DNA from: Gemmatimonadaceae bacterium | Lineage (GTDB): Bacteria; Gemmatimonadota; Gemmatimonadetes; Gemmatimonadales; Gemmatimonadaceae | Length of the DNA stretch: 43,652 bases | Assembly: GCA_025453745.1 (NCBI GenBank) | Contig: JALOPS010000015.1 | Location: forward strand, 1-43,652 | Reading direction: 5' to 3' | Shown here: piece by piece, positions 14,758-24,106 of the stretch | Layout of the letters: every line of letters begins with the position of its first letter | Position numbering within the stretch: the stretch's first letter is position 1 | Position numbers and translations under genes: made by a program | Notes under the pieces: generated by a model | Seen by the model: the letters and a program-made list of their open reading frames with translations, nothing else | Told to the model about the DNA's origin: nothing | The model's database searches: none

Positions 14758-16436
14758 CGAGCGGCGCGCCGGTTCCCGATCCGCGACTCGAGCGCGAGCC
14801 ACCCGGCGGCGTGGCGGTGGCCACCGATGCGTTGGACGATCGCCCCGTCGTCGTGCGGCTGACCGGCATCGCCAAGGCGTTTGGTGCGGTGCAGGCCAAC
14901 CGCGATGCGTCGCTCGAGGTGCGCCAGGGCGAGATCCACGCGCTCGTCGGCGAGAATGGGGCCGGCAAGTCGACGTTGATGAAGATCCTCGGTGGGCTCG
15001 TTGCCCCCGATGCGGGACGCGTGGAGGTCAACGGCCGCGACGTGACCGGGTGGAAGACGAGCGACGCGATCGCCGCCGGTGTCGGCGTGGTGCATCAGCA
15101 TTTCATGCTCGTGCCTCCGCTCTCCGTCGCGGAGAACATCGTGCTGGGGCAGGAACCGCGTGGCGCGGGCGGCCTGACGCTCGATCGCACGCGCGCGGTG
15201 GCCGATGTGCATGCGCTGGTGACGCGCACCGGGCTCGCCGTGCCGGCCAACGCGCGCGTCGCCGAGCTCTCCGTTGGCGAAGCACAGCGCGTGGAGATCC
15301 TCAAGGCACTCTATCGTGGTGCCAAGATCCTCGTGCTCGACGAGCCCACCGCGGTGCTCTCACCGCCGGAAGTGCGCGAGCTCTGGCGCGTGCTGCGCAC
15401 ACTCGTGGCCGACGGCGGTACGGTCATCCTCATCACGCACAAGCTCGACGAAGTCATCGCCATCTCGGACGGGATCACCGTGATGCGTGCGGGCGCGACG
15501 GTGGATCGCCTGCGCACGGCGGACACCACGCCGCAGGCGATCGCGCGTGCAATGGTCGGCCGCGACGTGGCACTGGCGCTGGATCACGCGCCCCCGCCGA
15601 CGCGCAGTGGTGGCGCAGCGGTCGCAGGCGCAACCGATCCGACGGTCGCCGATCGGGCGTTGCTGTCGGTGACCAATGTCCGGGTGACCAGTGATCGCGG
15701 TGGTGCAGCGCTCGATGGCGTGAGCTTCGCCGTGCACGGTGGCGAAATCCTCGGCATCGCCGGCGTGGAGGGGAACGGACAGACCGAGCTGATCGAGGCG
15801 ATTGCCGGACTGCGTCGCGTGCAGGCGGGCACGATCCGCCTGGGCGACCGCGACATCACGCGACTCGACGTGCCGCAGCGCGCGGCGATGGGCCTCGCGC
15901 ACATCCCGGAAGACCGGCACCGCCGAGGGCTGGTACTCGACTACTCGATTGCGGAGAACCTCATCCTCGGGCGACAGCAGCGGTACGCCGGTGCGGCCGG
16001 CACACTCGACCGCGCGCGCATTGCGCAGGAGGCCGCGCAGCAGATCACCGCATTCGACATCCGCCCCGCCGACGCGTCGTTGCCGGCGCGCGCGCTCTCG
16101 GGTGGCAACCAGCAGAAGATCGTCATCGCGCGCGAGATGGGTGGCCGTGCCGATCGGCTGCGGACGGACGACGGTGGCGAAGGGTTCCGCGTGTTGCTGG
16201 CCGCGCAGCCGACGCGTGGTGTCGACGTGGGTGCGATCGAGTTCATCCATGCACAGTTGCGCACGGCGCGCGCCGCAGGGCGGGCGATCGTGCTCGTTTC
16301 GGCGGATCTCGCAGAGGTGCTCGCCCTCGCCGATCGCGTGCTCGTGCTCTATCGCGGACGCGTGGCCACCGAGCTGCCGCGCGCGGCGTGCACCACCGAA
16401 GTACTCGGTGCCTACATGACAGGAGCGAGCGCGTGA
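14754..16436 (+). CDS. ABC importer ATPase with two nucleotide-binding domains (nucleoside/sugar type)
   Basis: 560 residues; energises uptake by the neighbouring BMP-type importer. The first ATPase domain is complete: Walker A GENGAGKST (about 67-75), signature LSVGEAQR, Walker B ILVLDEPTAVLSP, and the H-loop ITHK. The second has the degenerate Walker A normal for this family (GVEGNGQTE), the signature LSGGNQQK, and AAQPTRGVDVGAIEF in place of a standard Walker B. Odd: about a dozen extra residues (GGRADRLRTDDGGEGF) sit between the second signature helix and the second Walker B (nt about 16140-16188), which relatives as I know them lack. The ATG overlaps the BMP stop, and the stop overlaps the permease GTG. 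Confidence 0.93.
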   Translation: MTSGAPVPDPRLEREPPGGVAVATDALDDRPVVVRLTGIAKAFGAVQANRDASLEVRQGEIHALVGENGAGKSTLMKILGGLVAPDAGRVEVNGRDVTGWKTSDAIAAGVGVVHQHFMLVPPLSVAENIVLGQEPRGAGGLTLDRTRAVADVHALVTRTGLAVPANARVAELSVGEAQRVEILKALYRGAKILVLDEPTAVLSPPEVRELWRVLRTLVADGGTVILITHKLDEVIAISDGITVMRAGATVDRLRTADTTPQAIARAMVGRDVALALDHAPPPTRSGGAAVAGATDPTVADRALLSVTNVRVTSDRGGAALDGVSFAVHGGEILGIAGVEGNGQTELIEAIAGLRRVQAGTIRLGDRDITRLDVPQRAAMGLAHIPEDRHRRGLVLDYSIAENLILGRQQRYAGAAGTLDRARIAQEAAQQITAFDIRPADASLPARALSGGNQQKIVIAREMGGRADRLRTDDGGEGFRVLLAAQPTRGVDVGAIEFIHAQLRTARAAGRAIVLVSADLAEVLALADRVLVLYRGRVATELPRAACTTEVLGAYMTGASA

Positions 16437-17515
16437 GCCGCGGCATGCAGCGGGAGGCCGTGCTGGCCGCGGTGTTGCCACCACTCGTCGCGCTCGCCGT
16501 CGCACTGGTCGTCGGCGATCTGCTCATTCTCGCGTTCGGGCAGGCGCCGGCCACGGTGTTCGGCATGCTGTTGCAGGGGACGTGGGGCAACGCCTACGGC
16601 TTTGGCCAGGTGCTGTACAAGGCCACCACGCTCACGTGCACGGGCTTGGCGTTCGCGATGGCCGGACGTGCGGGGTTGTTCAACGTGGGCGCAGAGAGTC
16701 AGCTCGCACTCGGTGGCCTGGCGGCGGCGCTCGTTGGCCTGGCACTCCCCGCCGGCACGCCCCCACTCGCGGCGGTGCCGGTATGTGTCGCCGCCGCGAT
16801 GGGTGCGGGCGCGGCAGCGGGCGGCGTGGCGGGGTGGCTGCGCGCGCGCTTTGGCGCCAGCGAAGTGATCGTGACGATCATGCTCAACTTCATCACGCTC
16901 GCGGCGCTCAACTGGCTCGTGGCCACGCGACTGCACGTGCCCGAGTCGCTGCATACGCCGGAGATCCGTGCCGGTGCGGTGGCGCGGCTGTCGGACACGT
17001 GGCCCGCCTTTCACGGATCGGCCGCCAATTTCATGCTCATCGGAGCGCTCGCACTGGCTGTTGCCGCGTGGTGGTTCCTCTTCCGGACGCGCGGCGGATA
17101 CGAGTTGCGCGCCGTGGGGCTGCAACCGGATGCGGCGGAGTTCGGCGGCATTCGTGCGGGTCGCGTGTGGATCCTCGCGATGCTGCTCTCCGGCGCGTGT
17201 GCCGGGCTCGGCGGCACCAACTACGTGCTGGGCTACAAGCACTACTACGAAGACGGCTTCGCCGCGGGCGCGGGCTTCCTTGGCATCGCCGTCGCGCTGG
17301 TCGGGCGCAATCATCCGTTCGGCATCGTGATCTCGGCGCTGCTCTTTGCCACGCTGTCGCAGGGCGGGCTCGCCGTGAATGCGCTGGTGCCCAAGCAGAT
17401 CGTCGACATCCTGCAGGCCGTGGTGATCATCAGCGTGGCCGTCGCGGTGCCCGAGGTGCGACAACTGCTGCGCAACGCGGTGCCGGCGCGCGCACGGAGT
17501 GCGACGCCCGCATGA
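16433..17515 (+). CDS. ABC importer permease, BMP/nucleoside type (first permease)
   Basis: 360-residue integral membrane protein of the branched-chain/nucleoside permease superfamily. Hydrophobic helices occur throughout, including LPPLVALAVALVVGDLLILAFG near the N-terminus. The conserved block GLFNVGAESQLALGG lies at about 80-94, FGASEVIVTIMLNFI at about 140-154, and the coupling-helix region RAVGLQPDAAEFGGI at about 226-240. The GTG start overlaps the ATPase stop (GTGA) and is preceded by AGGAG at 7 nt spacing. It appears intact and should dimerise with the product of the next gene, which however is damaged here. Confidence 0.93.
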   Translation: MSRGMQREAVLAAVLPPLVALAVALVVGDLLILAFGQAPATVFGMLLQGTWGNAYGFGQVLYKATTLTCTGLAFAMAGRAGLFNVGAESQLALGGLAAALVGLALPAGTPPLAAVPVCVAAAMGAGAAAGGVAGWLRARFGASEVIVTIMLNFITLAALNWLVATRLHVPESLHTPEIRAGAVARLSDTWPAFHGSAANFMLIGALALAVAAWWFLFRTRGGYELRAVGLQPDAAEFGGIRAGRVWILAMLLSGACAGLGGTNYVLGYKHYYEDGFAAGAGFLGIAVALVGRNHPFGIVISALLFATLSQGGLAVNALVPKQIVDILQAVVIISVAVAVPEVRQLLRNAVPARARSATPA

Positions 17516-18304
17516 TCGTGCTCGCCTTTCTGCTGCAGACGCTGCGCATCGCGGTGCCCTACCTGCTCGCGGCATCAGCGGGTGTGCTCTCCGAGCGTGT
17601 CGGCGTCATCGCGCTCGCGCTCGAGGGGATGCTGCTGGGCGGCGCCTTTGGTCCGCTTCCGCGCCGATCAGGTCGTCGTGGGGGTCGCACTCAACCTGCT
17701 CGTCGTCGGTGCGACGCGCTTCTTTCTGCGCCTCGCGTTCGACAGTGCGTCGAATTCGCCGCGCGTGCCCGGCTTTGGTGGTGAAGGGGGGTCGGCCGGC
17801 GGTGCCGTGTCCGGCCTGCTCGCGTCGTTTCGCAATCCCATCGTGTGGCTCGGGCTGATCGCGCTGCCGGCGCTCTGGTGGGTGTTTGCGCGCACGCCAT
17901 TCGGCCTGCGGCTGCGCGCCGTCGGCGAGAAGCCCGACGCCGCCGCGTCGCTCGGGGTTCCCGTGCGCCGAGTGCGCACGATCGGCGTGCTGGTCTCCGG
18001 CATGCTCGCCGCGCTCGGGGGCGCGTATCTCGCGCTCGATCAGCATCAGTTCACCGACGGGATGTCGGCAGGGCGCGGCTTCATTGCCCTCGCCGCGGTG
18101 ATCTTCGGGCGGTGGGAGCCGCTGCGCGTGGCGGTCGCCTGTCTGTTCTTCGCGGCGGCGGAAGCGCTGCAGATCAGGTTGCAAGGCACGGAACTGCTCG
18201 CCTCGCAGTTCGTCGAGATGATTCCGTACGTGTTGACCATCGTGGCGCTCGCCGGCGTCGTCGGCCGCTCCGTTCCCCCGCAGGCTCTCGGCAAGACCGA
18301 GTAG
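17512..18304 (+). pseudogene. Second ABC importer permease, disrupted by internal deletion and frameshift
   Basis: The ATG overlaps the stop of the first permease (ATGA). The first 46 codons read as a normal start of this family (MIVLAFLLQTLRIAVPYLLAASAG, LSERVGVIALALEGMLLGGAF). At about 17649-17651 the conserved sequence jumps to a different frame: VRFRADQVVVGVALNLL and the rest, including RAVGEKPDAAASLGVPV, run to the stop at 18304. The original frame stops at 17784, giving only 90 residues. Joining both parts gives about 263 residues against roughly 300-310 for relatives, so some 40 residues (one or two helices) are missing as well as the frame being shifted. It may be a real pseudogene, or a deletion error in assembling a GC-rich repeat. 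Confidence 0.85.
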
Positions 18305-18342
18305 GTGTCCGTGCTGCTGCCAGATCGCGCCCGCGGGCGCTC

Positions 18343-19563
18343 ATGACCGACACGCCCGACCAGCGCGGCGCGTTCGCCCGACTCGCCGTGCTGATGGTGA
18401 CCGCGTTCATCGACATGCTCGGCCTGTTGATGGTGCTGCCGCTGTTGCCGTTCTACGCGGCCGAGTTGGGTGCGGGCGGCTTCGTGGTCGGCATGCTGGT
18501 GTCGTCGTTCGCCGTGGCCCAGCTCGTGAGTGCGCCGTTGTGGGGACGTTTTTCCGACAAGTACGGCCGCCGCCCGGCGCTGCTCGTGGGGCTTGGCGCA
18601 TCTGCCGTGGCGTATCTCGTCTTCGCCTACGCCGACTCGCTCTGGCTGCTCTTCCTCTCGCGCATCGTCCAGGGCGCCGGTGGGGGGACCGTGAGCGTGG
18701 TGCAGGCCTATGTCGCCGACGCCACGCGCCCGGAGGATCGGGCGAAGTCACTCGGTTGGCTCTCGGCGGCGACCAACGCCGGCGTGGCGGTCGGGCCGGT
18801 CATCGGCTCGCTGCTCAATGGGGCCGGGCGCAGTACGCCGGGGCTGGTGGCGGCCGCCTTCTGCGTGATCAACGTGCTCTTCGCCTGGCGCTTTCTCGGC
18901 GAAACGCGCACGAAGGGGTCCGGCGCGGGGAAGGTTCGCCGTTCCTCCCGATCCGCGGTGTGGCGTGTGGTCAGCCACTCGGGCGAACCCGCGTCGCGGT
19001 TGATCTGGATCTATGCGGTCAACATGGGGGCGTTTCAGGGGGTCACGGCCATTCTGGCGCTCTTTCTGGCTGTCCGGTTTGGCGTCACCGAGCGGACCAT
19101 CGGCTGGGTGTTCATGTACCTCGGCACGATCTCCGTGGTGGTGCGCGCGTTGGCACTGGGCAAGCTCGTCGACCGATTGGGAGAGGCCCGGCTGTCGCGC
19201 TACGGGGTGGTCCTGCTCGCCGGAGGGCTGGGGCTGCTGCCGCTGACCCGTGAGCTCTGGCAGCTCGCCGCAGTGGTCGCGCTCCTCCCACTGGGGACGG
19301 CATTCACCTTCCCCTGCGTGACGGCCCTGCTCTCCCGGGTGGTGGCCGGGGACGAACGCGGGCTGTACATGGGGGTGCAGCAGACCTTCGGCGGCGCCGC
19401 ACGAGTGCTCTTTCCCCTCCTTACGGGTTGGGCGTTCGATCGTCTAGGAGTTGCATGGCCGTTTGTCCTGGCCGCTGTTCTGGCCTCGGGGACCCTGCTC
19501 CTGAGCGGGCACCTCGAGGCCACGTTCCGGCCACAGCCCGCCAGCCCGGATCCGGTGGGCTGA
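18343..19563 (+). CDS. MFS transporter (drug:proton antiporter-like)
   Basis: 406 residues with about twelve hydrophobic segments. Motifs of the TetA-like DHA1 group: the loop 2-3 motif GRFSDKYGRRPALL (about 66-79), the helix-4 RIVQGAGGGTVSV (about 106-118), and the helix-5 motif NAGVAVGPVIGSLL (about 147-160). A second GKLVDRLGEARLSR repeats the loop motif in the C-terminal half. The substrate cannot be told. The start at 18343 is 38 bp after the broken permease; an in-frame extension upstream overlaps that gene and lacks membrane-protein character. It may be read through from the importer operon. Confidence 0.9.
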   Translation: MTDTPDQRGAFARLAVLMVTAFIDMLGLLMVLPLLPFYAAELGAGGFVVGMLVSSFAVAQLVSAPLWGRFSDKYGRRPALLVGLGASAVAYLVFAYADSLWLLFLSRIVQGAGGGTVSVVQAYVADATRPEDRAKSLGWLSAATNAGVAVGPVIGSLLNGAGRSTPGLVAAAFCVINVLFAWRFLGETRTKGSGAGKVRRSSRSAVWRVVSHSGEPASRLIWIYAVNMGAFQGVTAILALFLAVRFGVTERTIGWVFMYLGTISVVVRALALGKLVDRLGEARLSRYGVVLLAGGLGLLPLTRELWQLAAVVALLPLGTAFTFPCVTALLSRVVAGDERGLYMGVQQTFGGAARVLFPLLTGWAFDRLGVAWPFVLAAVLASGTLLLSGHLEATFRPQPASPDPVG

Positions 19564-19581
19564 CCCCGCCTCGTCTGTGGT

Positions 19582-19610
19582 GGGGGGACGCGGCGGCCGA
19601 CACTCCCCCC
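19582..19610 (+). repeat. G/C hairpin just ahead of the HEAT gene start
   Basis: GGGGGGA (19582-19588) pairs with TCCCCCC (19604-19610) around a 15-nt loop, ending 2 nt before the ATG at 19613. It could terminate the MFS transcript or mask ribosome access to the HEAT gene, which has no visible Shine-Dalgarno. Confidence 0.4.
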
Positions 19611-19612
19611 TG

Positions 19613-22203
19613 ATGCAGGCTCCCACCCCGAACGCCCCAACAGACGACGCGGCACACGCCCCGCGGGCGCTCGTGACGCGCCTGACGGTGGCGTTCAACC
19701 GCCGGCGCGCGTACCCGGTGGGCCATCCGCTGGTGCGGTCGGCGGAGCAGCAGGCGTACGAAGAGCTCCGCGCCGTGCTGTCGCATCGCCCGAGTGTGGC
19801 GTTCGGGGTGGGGCGCGATGAACTCCTGATCGACGACAAGCCGGCCGAGGACGCGGGCGCCGTCGCGCGCGAGCTCGCCGAGCGCCTTCGCTTGCGTGGC
19901 ATCGGCTGCGTCACGTTCGACACGGCGACGACGATCGAGTCGCTGCAGACCGCACTCGCGTGGCTCGCGTCGGATCCGAAGGCTGCGGCCGAGGGTGATC
20001 TCGAACAGGCGCCCGCGATGCCCGGCGTGTCGATCGCGAAGATCGCATACGGTCGACTGGCGCTGGGTGACGGGGCGACCGAGAGCGCGACGAATGTGGA
20101 CGCGATCTGGCGCGCGCTCGCTGCGGTGGCGCTGCTCAACGGCACGGACGAAGCGGTCGATGGCAGTCCGTTGATGGCGCTGACCGATGTCGACGATCTG
20201 CGCGTGACGCGGACGACGGCCCCAGGGTCGCGGGCGGGCGACTCGGCGCGGGGTGGCGCGGGGAGCGATGCGGGAGGTAGCGCACGGGACGCGCGGCACG
20301 CGAGCGGCGCGGAGGACACGCGCGCATCGGACGCGGGCAGCGGCGAGCACAGTGCGCCAGGCGCGATGCGCGATGTCACGGTCATCGGCGGGGCGACCCG
20401 GGCGAGTGACGGGTCCGCCGGAGGCGGCGGCGGATCCGGCGTCGGCTCCGGTGGAGGGAGCGGCGGCGGCGTTGGCGGCGGCGGTACCGCCGAGGACGGT
20501 GGGCCTTCGAGCGGCGAGGGGAGTTCGTCCTCGACCGGTGTTGGCGGCGCGGGAGCGGGGTCAGGTGGCGCGGCCTCAGGAGCGCTCGGCGGCGGAGGCG
20601 CGGGTGATGCAAGCGGCGACGGGAGTGCGTCCGGGGCGGAGGACGGTGTGGCGATCGCGACCGACATCGCGCTCGCGGCCACCGAACCCACCGAGGTGGC
20701 GCACGCCATCGAACGTCGCATCGGTGGCGAGGGATACGCCAAGCGTGTCGCCTACGTGCTGCTGCGCGTGGCGGGCCAGGTGGCGCAGGCGCCCCCGGAG
20801 CAGCGCGCGCTGTTGGGTGAACGGTTGCGTGCCGTGCTCTCGGCGCTCAAGTCGAGTTCACTGCGCGCGATCATCAAGTCGGTCGGCGTGGGCACCGAAC
20901 AGCGCCGCTTCATCGCGGAGATGATCGACGCCTTGCCGGTCGCCGCGATCGTCGAGTGGCTCGAGACCGCGGCGCAGGCGAGTGGTCAGGATCTCTCGCA
21001 CCACCTGCTGCGCATCATCGGCAAGCTGTCCTCGCGCGCCTACGCCGGTGGCGTCTCCGTGCGTCCCGATGCGGAGTCGGCGTTTCGCGGGGCTGCGCAC
21101 GAGCTGGTGCGCGGATGGTCGCTCGAGGATCCCAACCCGGTCGAACATGTCGCGTTGCTCGACCACATCAGCGTCTTCGATCATCCCGTCGAACAGCGCG
21201 CGCTCGAAGACACCGGCGCATCGCGCCTCGTGCAGCTCGCTCTCGAGATCGATGCGTTCGGCGAGGACACGGCTGCGGCCGTCGATGAGCTGATTCGCGC
21301 CGGCCGCGTCTCGGATCTGTACAGTTGGCTGATCGATGCGCCCGGCGTCGACGCGGCCTCGGCGATTCGCGCGCATCTCGTCTCGCCGGCGGCGGTACGC
21401 GCCGTGCTGCTGCGCGATCCGCTCGATCAGGCGACCGCGCGCACCATGCTGGCATCGCTCGACCAGGGTGCCGCGGATATCCTGCTCGACGTGCTGCGCG
21501 ACGCCACCGGACGGACGACGCGGCGCATGGTGTACGATCGACTGCGTGAGCTGGGCCCGGCGATCGCACCACTGCTCACGCGGCGACTCGATGGCGCCGC
21601 GTGGTACTTCGTCCGCAACCTGCTCGCGCTGCTGCGCGACCTGGGCTCCGCCGACGGCGGGCAGGCCGACGCGACGGTGCTCTTCCACTATCTCGACCAC
21701 ACGCACGAGCAGGTGCGCATCGAAGCGCTGCGCTTGCTCGTGGCCGATGCGCTGACGCGCGATGCCGCCGTGCGTCGCGCACTTGGCGACGGGAGTGATC
21801 GCGTGGTGCGTGTCGCACTCGAGGCGCTGAGCAATGTCGAGACAGCGACCCGGCGCGCCCTCGCGCCCGAATTGGTGCAACGCCTGCTCAAGTTCATCGA
21901 TGCCGGGGAACATGCCGACGAACTGGTGGCCCGTGCCGTGCGCTCGTTGCTCGACGCGGCGCCGTCGGCGGTCGTGCGTGACGCACTGCTCGGGCTGACG
22001 ACGCGACGGACGCTCGTGTTGCGACGGCTGGCCCTGGTCGAGGCGCGCGCACCGATGCTCGCGGCGCTCGAAGTCCTCGCCATGCGGTACGGACGCGACG
22101 CGCGCGGCGCACAGGTGATCGATCTCGCGTCACGTGCCGCCGATCGTCGCGTGCGCGACGCCGTACTCGCGTCGACCGCACGTCCCTTTGCCGCTGCCTC
22201 CTG

Positions 22204-22204
<1 letters not shown>
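19613..22204 (+). CDS. HEAT-repeat-like protein with long Gly/Ser linker
   Basis: 863 residues, soluble, no membrane segment. Residues about 20-120 form an alpha/beta domain (YPVGHPLVRSAEQQAYEEL, VAFGVGRDELLIDD) that clearly resembles the N-terminus of the next gene's product. Residues about 202-344 are a low-complexity Gly/Ser/Ala/Asp linker of some 140 residues. From about 350 to the end the protein is helical, with repeat units suggestive of HEAT/ARM repeats: TRRMVYDRLRELGPAIAPLL, VLFHYLDHTHEQVRIEALRL, and VRVALEALSNVETATRRALA. Such repeats usually mediate protein binding. Its stop overlaps the HD-GYP start by one base (TGATG), so the products are probably made together and may form a complex. 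Start at 19613 chosen over 19577, which sits in the upstream GC hairpin. Confidence 0.8.
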
Positions 22205-23448
<1,244 letters not shown>

Positions 23449-23453
23449 GCGCG

Positions 23454-24086
23454 CTAGCCCTTCTTCGGCGTCGCCGCCGAGTTCATCCCCGGTTCCGAGT
23501 CGAGGATCGCCTTCGCGATCGACACCATCGGCACCGACCGATCCTGACTCGTGCGCTGCAGGATGCGATACGCCTCGGGCTCCGACGCGCCCGTCCGCCG
23601 CATCAGCAACCCCTTGGCCCGCTCGATCAGCTTGCGATGCTCGAGCTGCTCGCGCGCCTGCTGCGCCTCCTGTCGCGCGAGGAGCAACTCCTGCGCGCGC
23701 GTGACGGCCAGGCGCAGCGTACTGTCGATCGTCGCCGGCGGGGTGGGCTTGGGCAGCAGCGCCACCGCACCCGTCGCCAGCGCATCCTGCGCCGAGAGGG
23801 TGAGCGACGCGTCACCGGTCACGAGCAGCACGGCCACGCCGGGCAGCGCCGCGGCGATCTCCTGCGCCGCCTGCACGCCCGTCGCACCCGGCATGTGCAC
23901 GTCGAGGATCACGGCGTCCGGAATGAGATCGCGCGCCTGCGTGATCGCGTCGGAGCCCGACGCAACTTCCGCGACGACGAGATGCCCCATCGCCTGCAGC
24001 AGCTCGACGAGCATCGAGCGCGCCGCATCGTCGTCCTCGGCCAACAGCACGCGCAGGGTCTGCTTGGGAATCACGGTATCGGACAT
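23454..24086 (-). CDS. ANTAR-domain response regulator (REC-ANTAR)
   Basis: 210 residues. The N-terminal receiver domain has the acidic pair in LLAEDDDAARS (about 14-24), the phospho-acceptor Asp in VILDVHMPG (about 58-66), Thr in LLVTGD and Lys in LLPKPTPP. After a coiled linker (LLLARQEAQQAREQLEHRK), the ANTAR domain follows: KLIERAKGLLMRRTG, ASEPEAYRILQRTSQ and SIAKAIL. ANTAR proteins bind paired stem-loops in nascent RNA and prevent termination when phosphorylated. The gene starts 20 bp after the hybrid kinase stop, so that kinase is the obvious partner. I did not find the twin-hexaloop RNA target in this window. Confidence 0.92.
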   Translation of the reverse strand: MSDTVIPKQTLRVLLAEDDDAARSMLVELLQAMGHLVVAEVASGSDAITQARDLIPDAVILDVHMPGATGVQAAQEIAAALPGVAVLLVTGDASLTLSAQDALATGAVALLPKPTPPATIDSTLRLAVTRAQELLLARQEAQQAREQLEHRKLIERAKGLLMRRTGASEPEAYRILQRTSQDRSVPMVSIAKAILDSEPGMNSAATPKKG

Positions 24087-24106
24087 GTCGATGGACGAGA
24101 AGTGGG

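Noticed and set aside
17640-17660. Programmed ribosomal frameshift joining the two halves of the second permease
   Set aside because: No slippery heptamer is present and about 40 conserved residues are missing, so frame-shifting alone would not restore the protein.
20400-20640. Short tandem repeats resembling a CRISPR or satellite array
   Set aside because: The repeats are irregular GGC/GGT/AGC codons within a continuous reading frame, with no constant repeat and spacer length.
19444-20742. Minus-strand open frame with a proline-rich stretch
   Set aside because: It is the complement of the Gly-rich linker in the HEAT gene; the proline run is just GGC read backwards.
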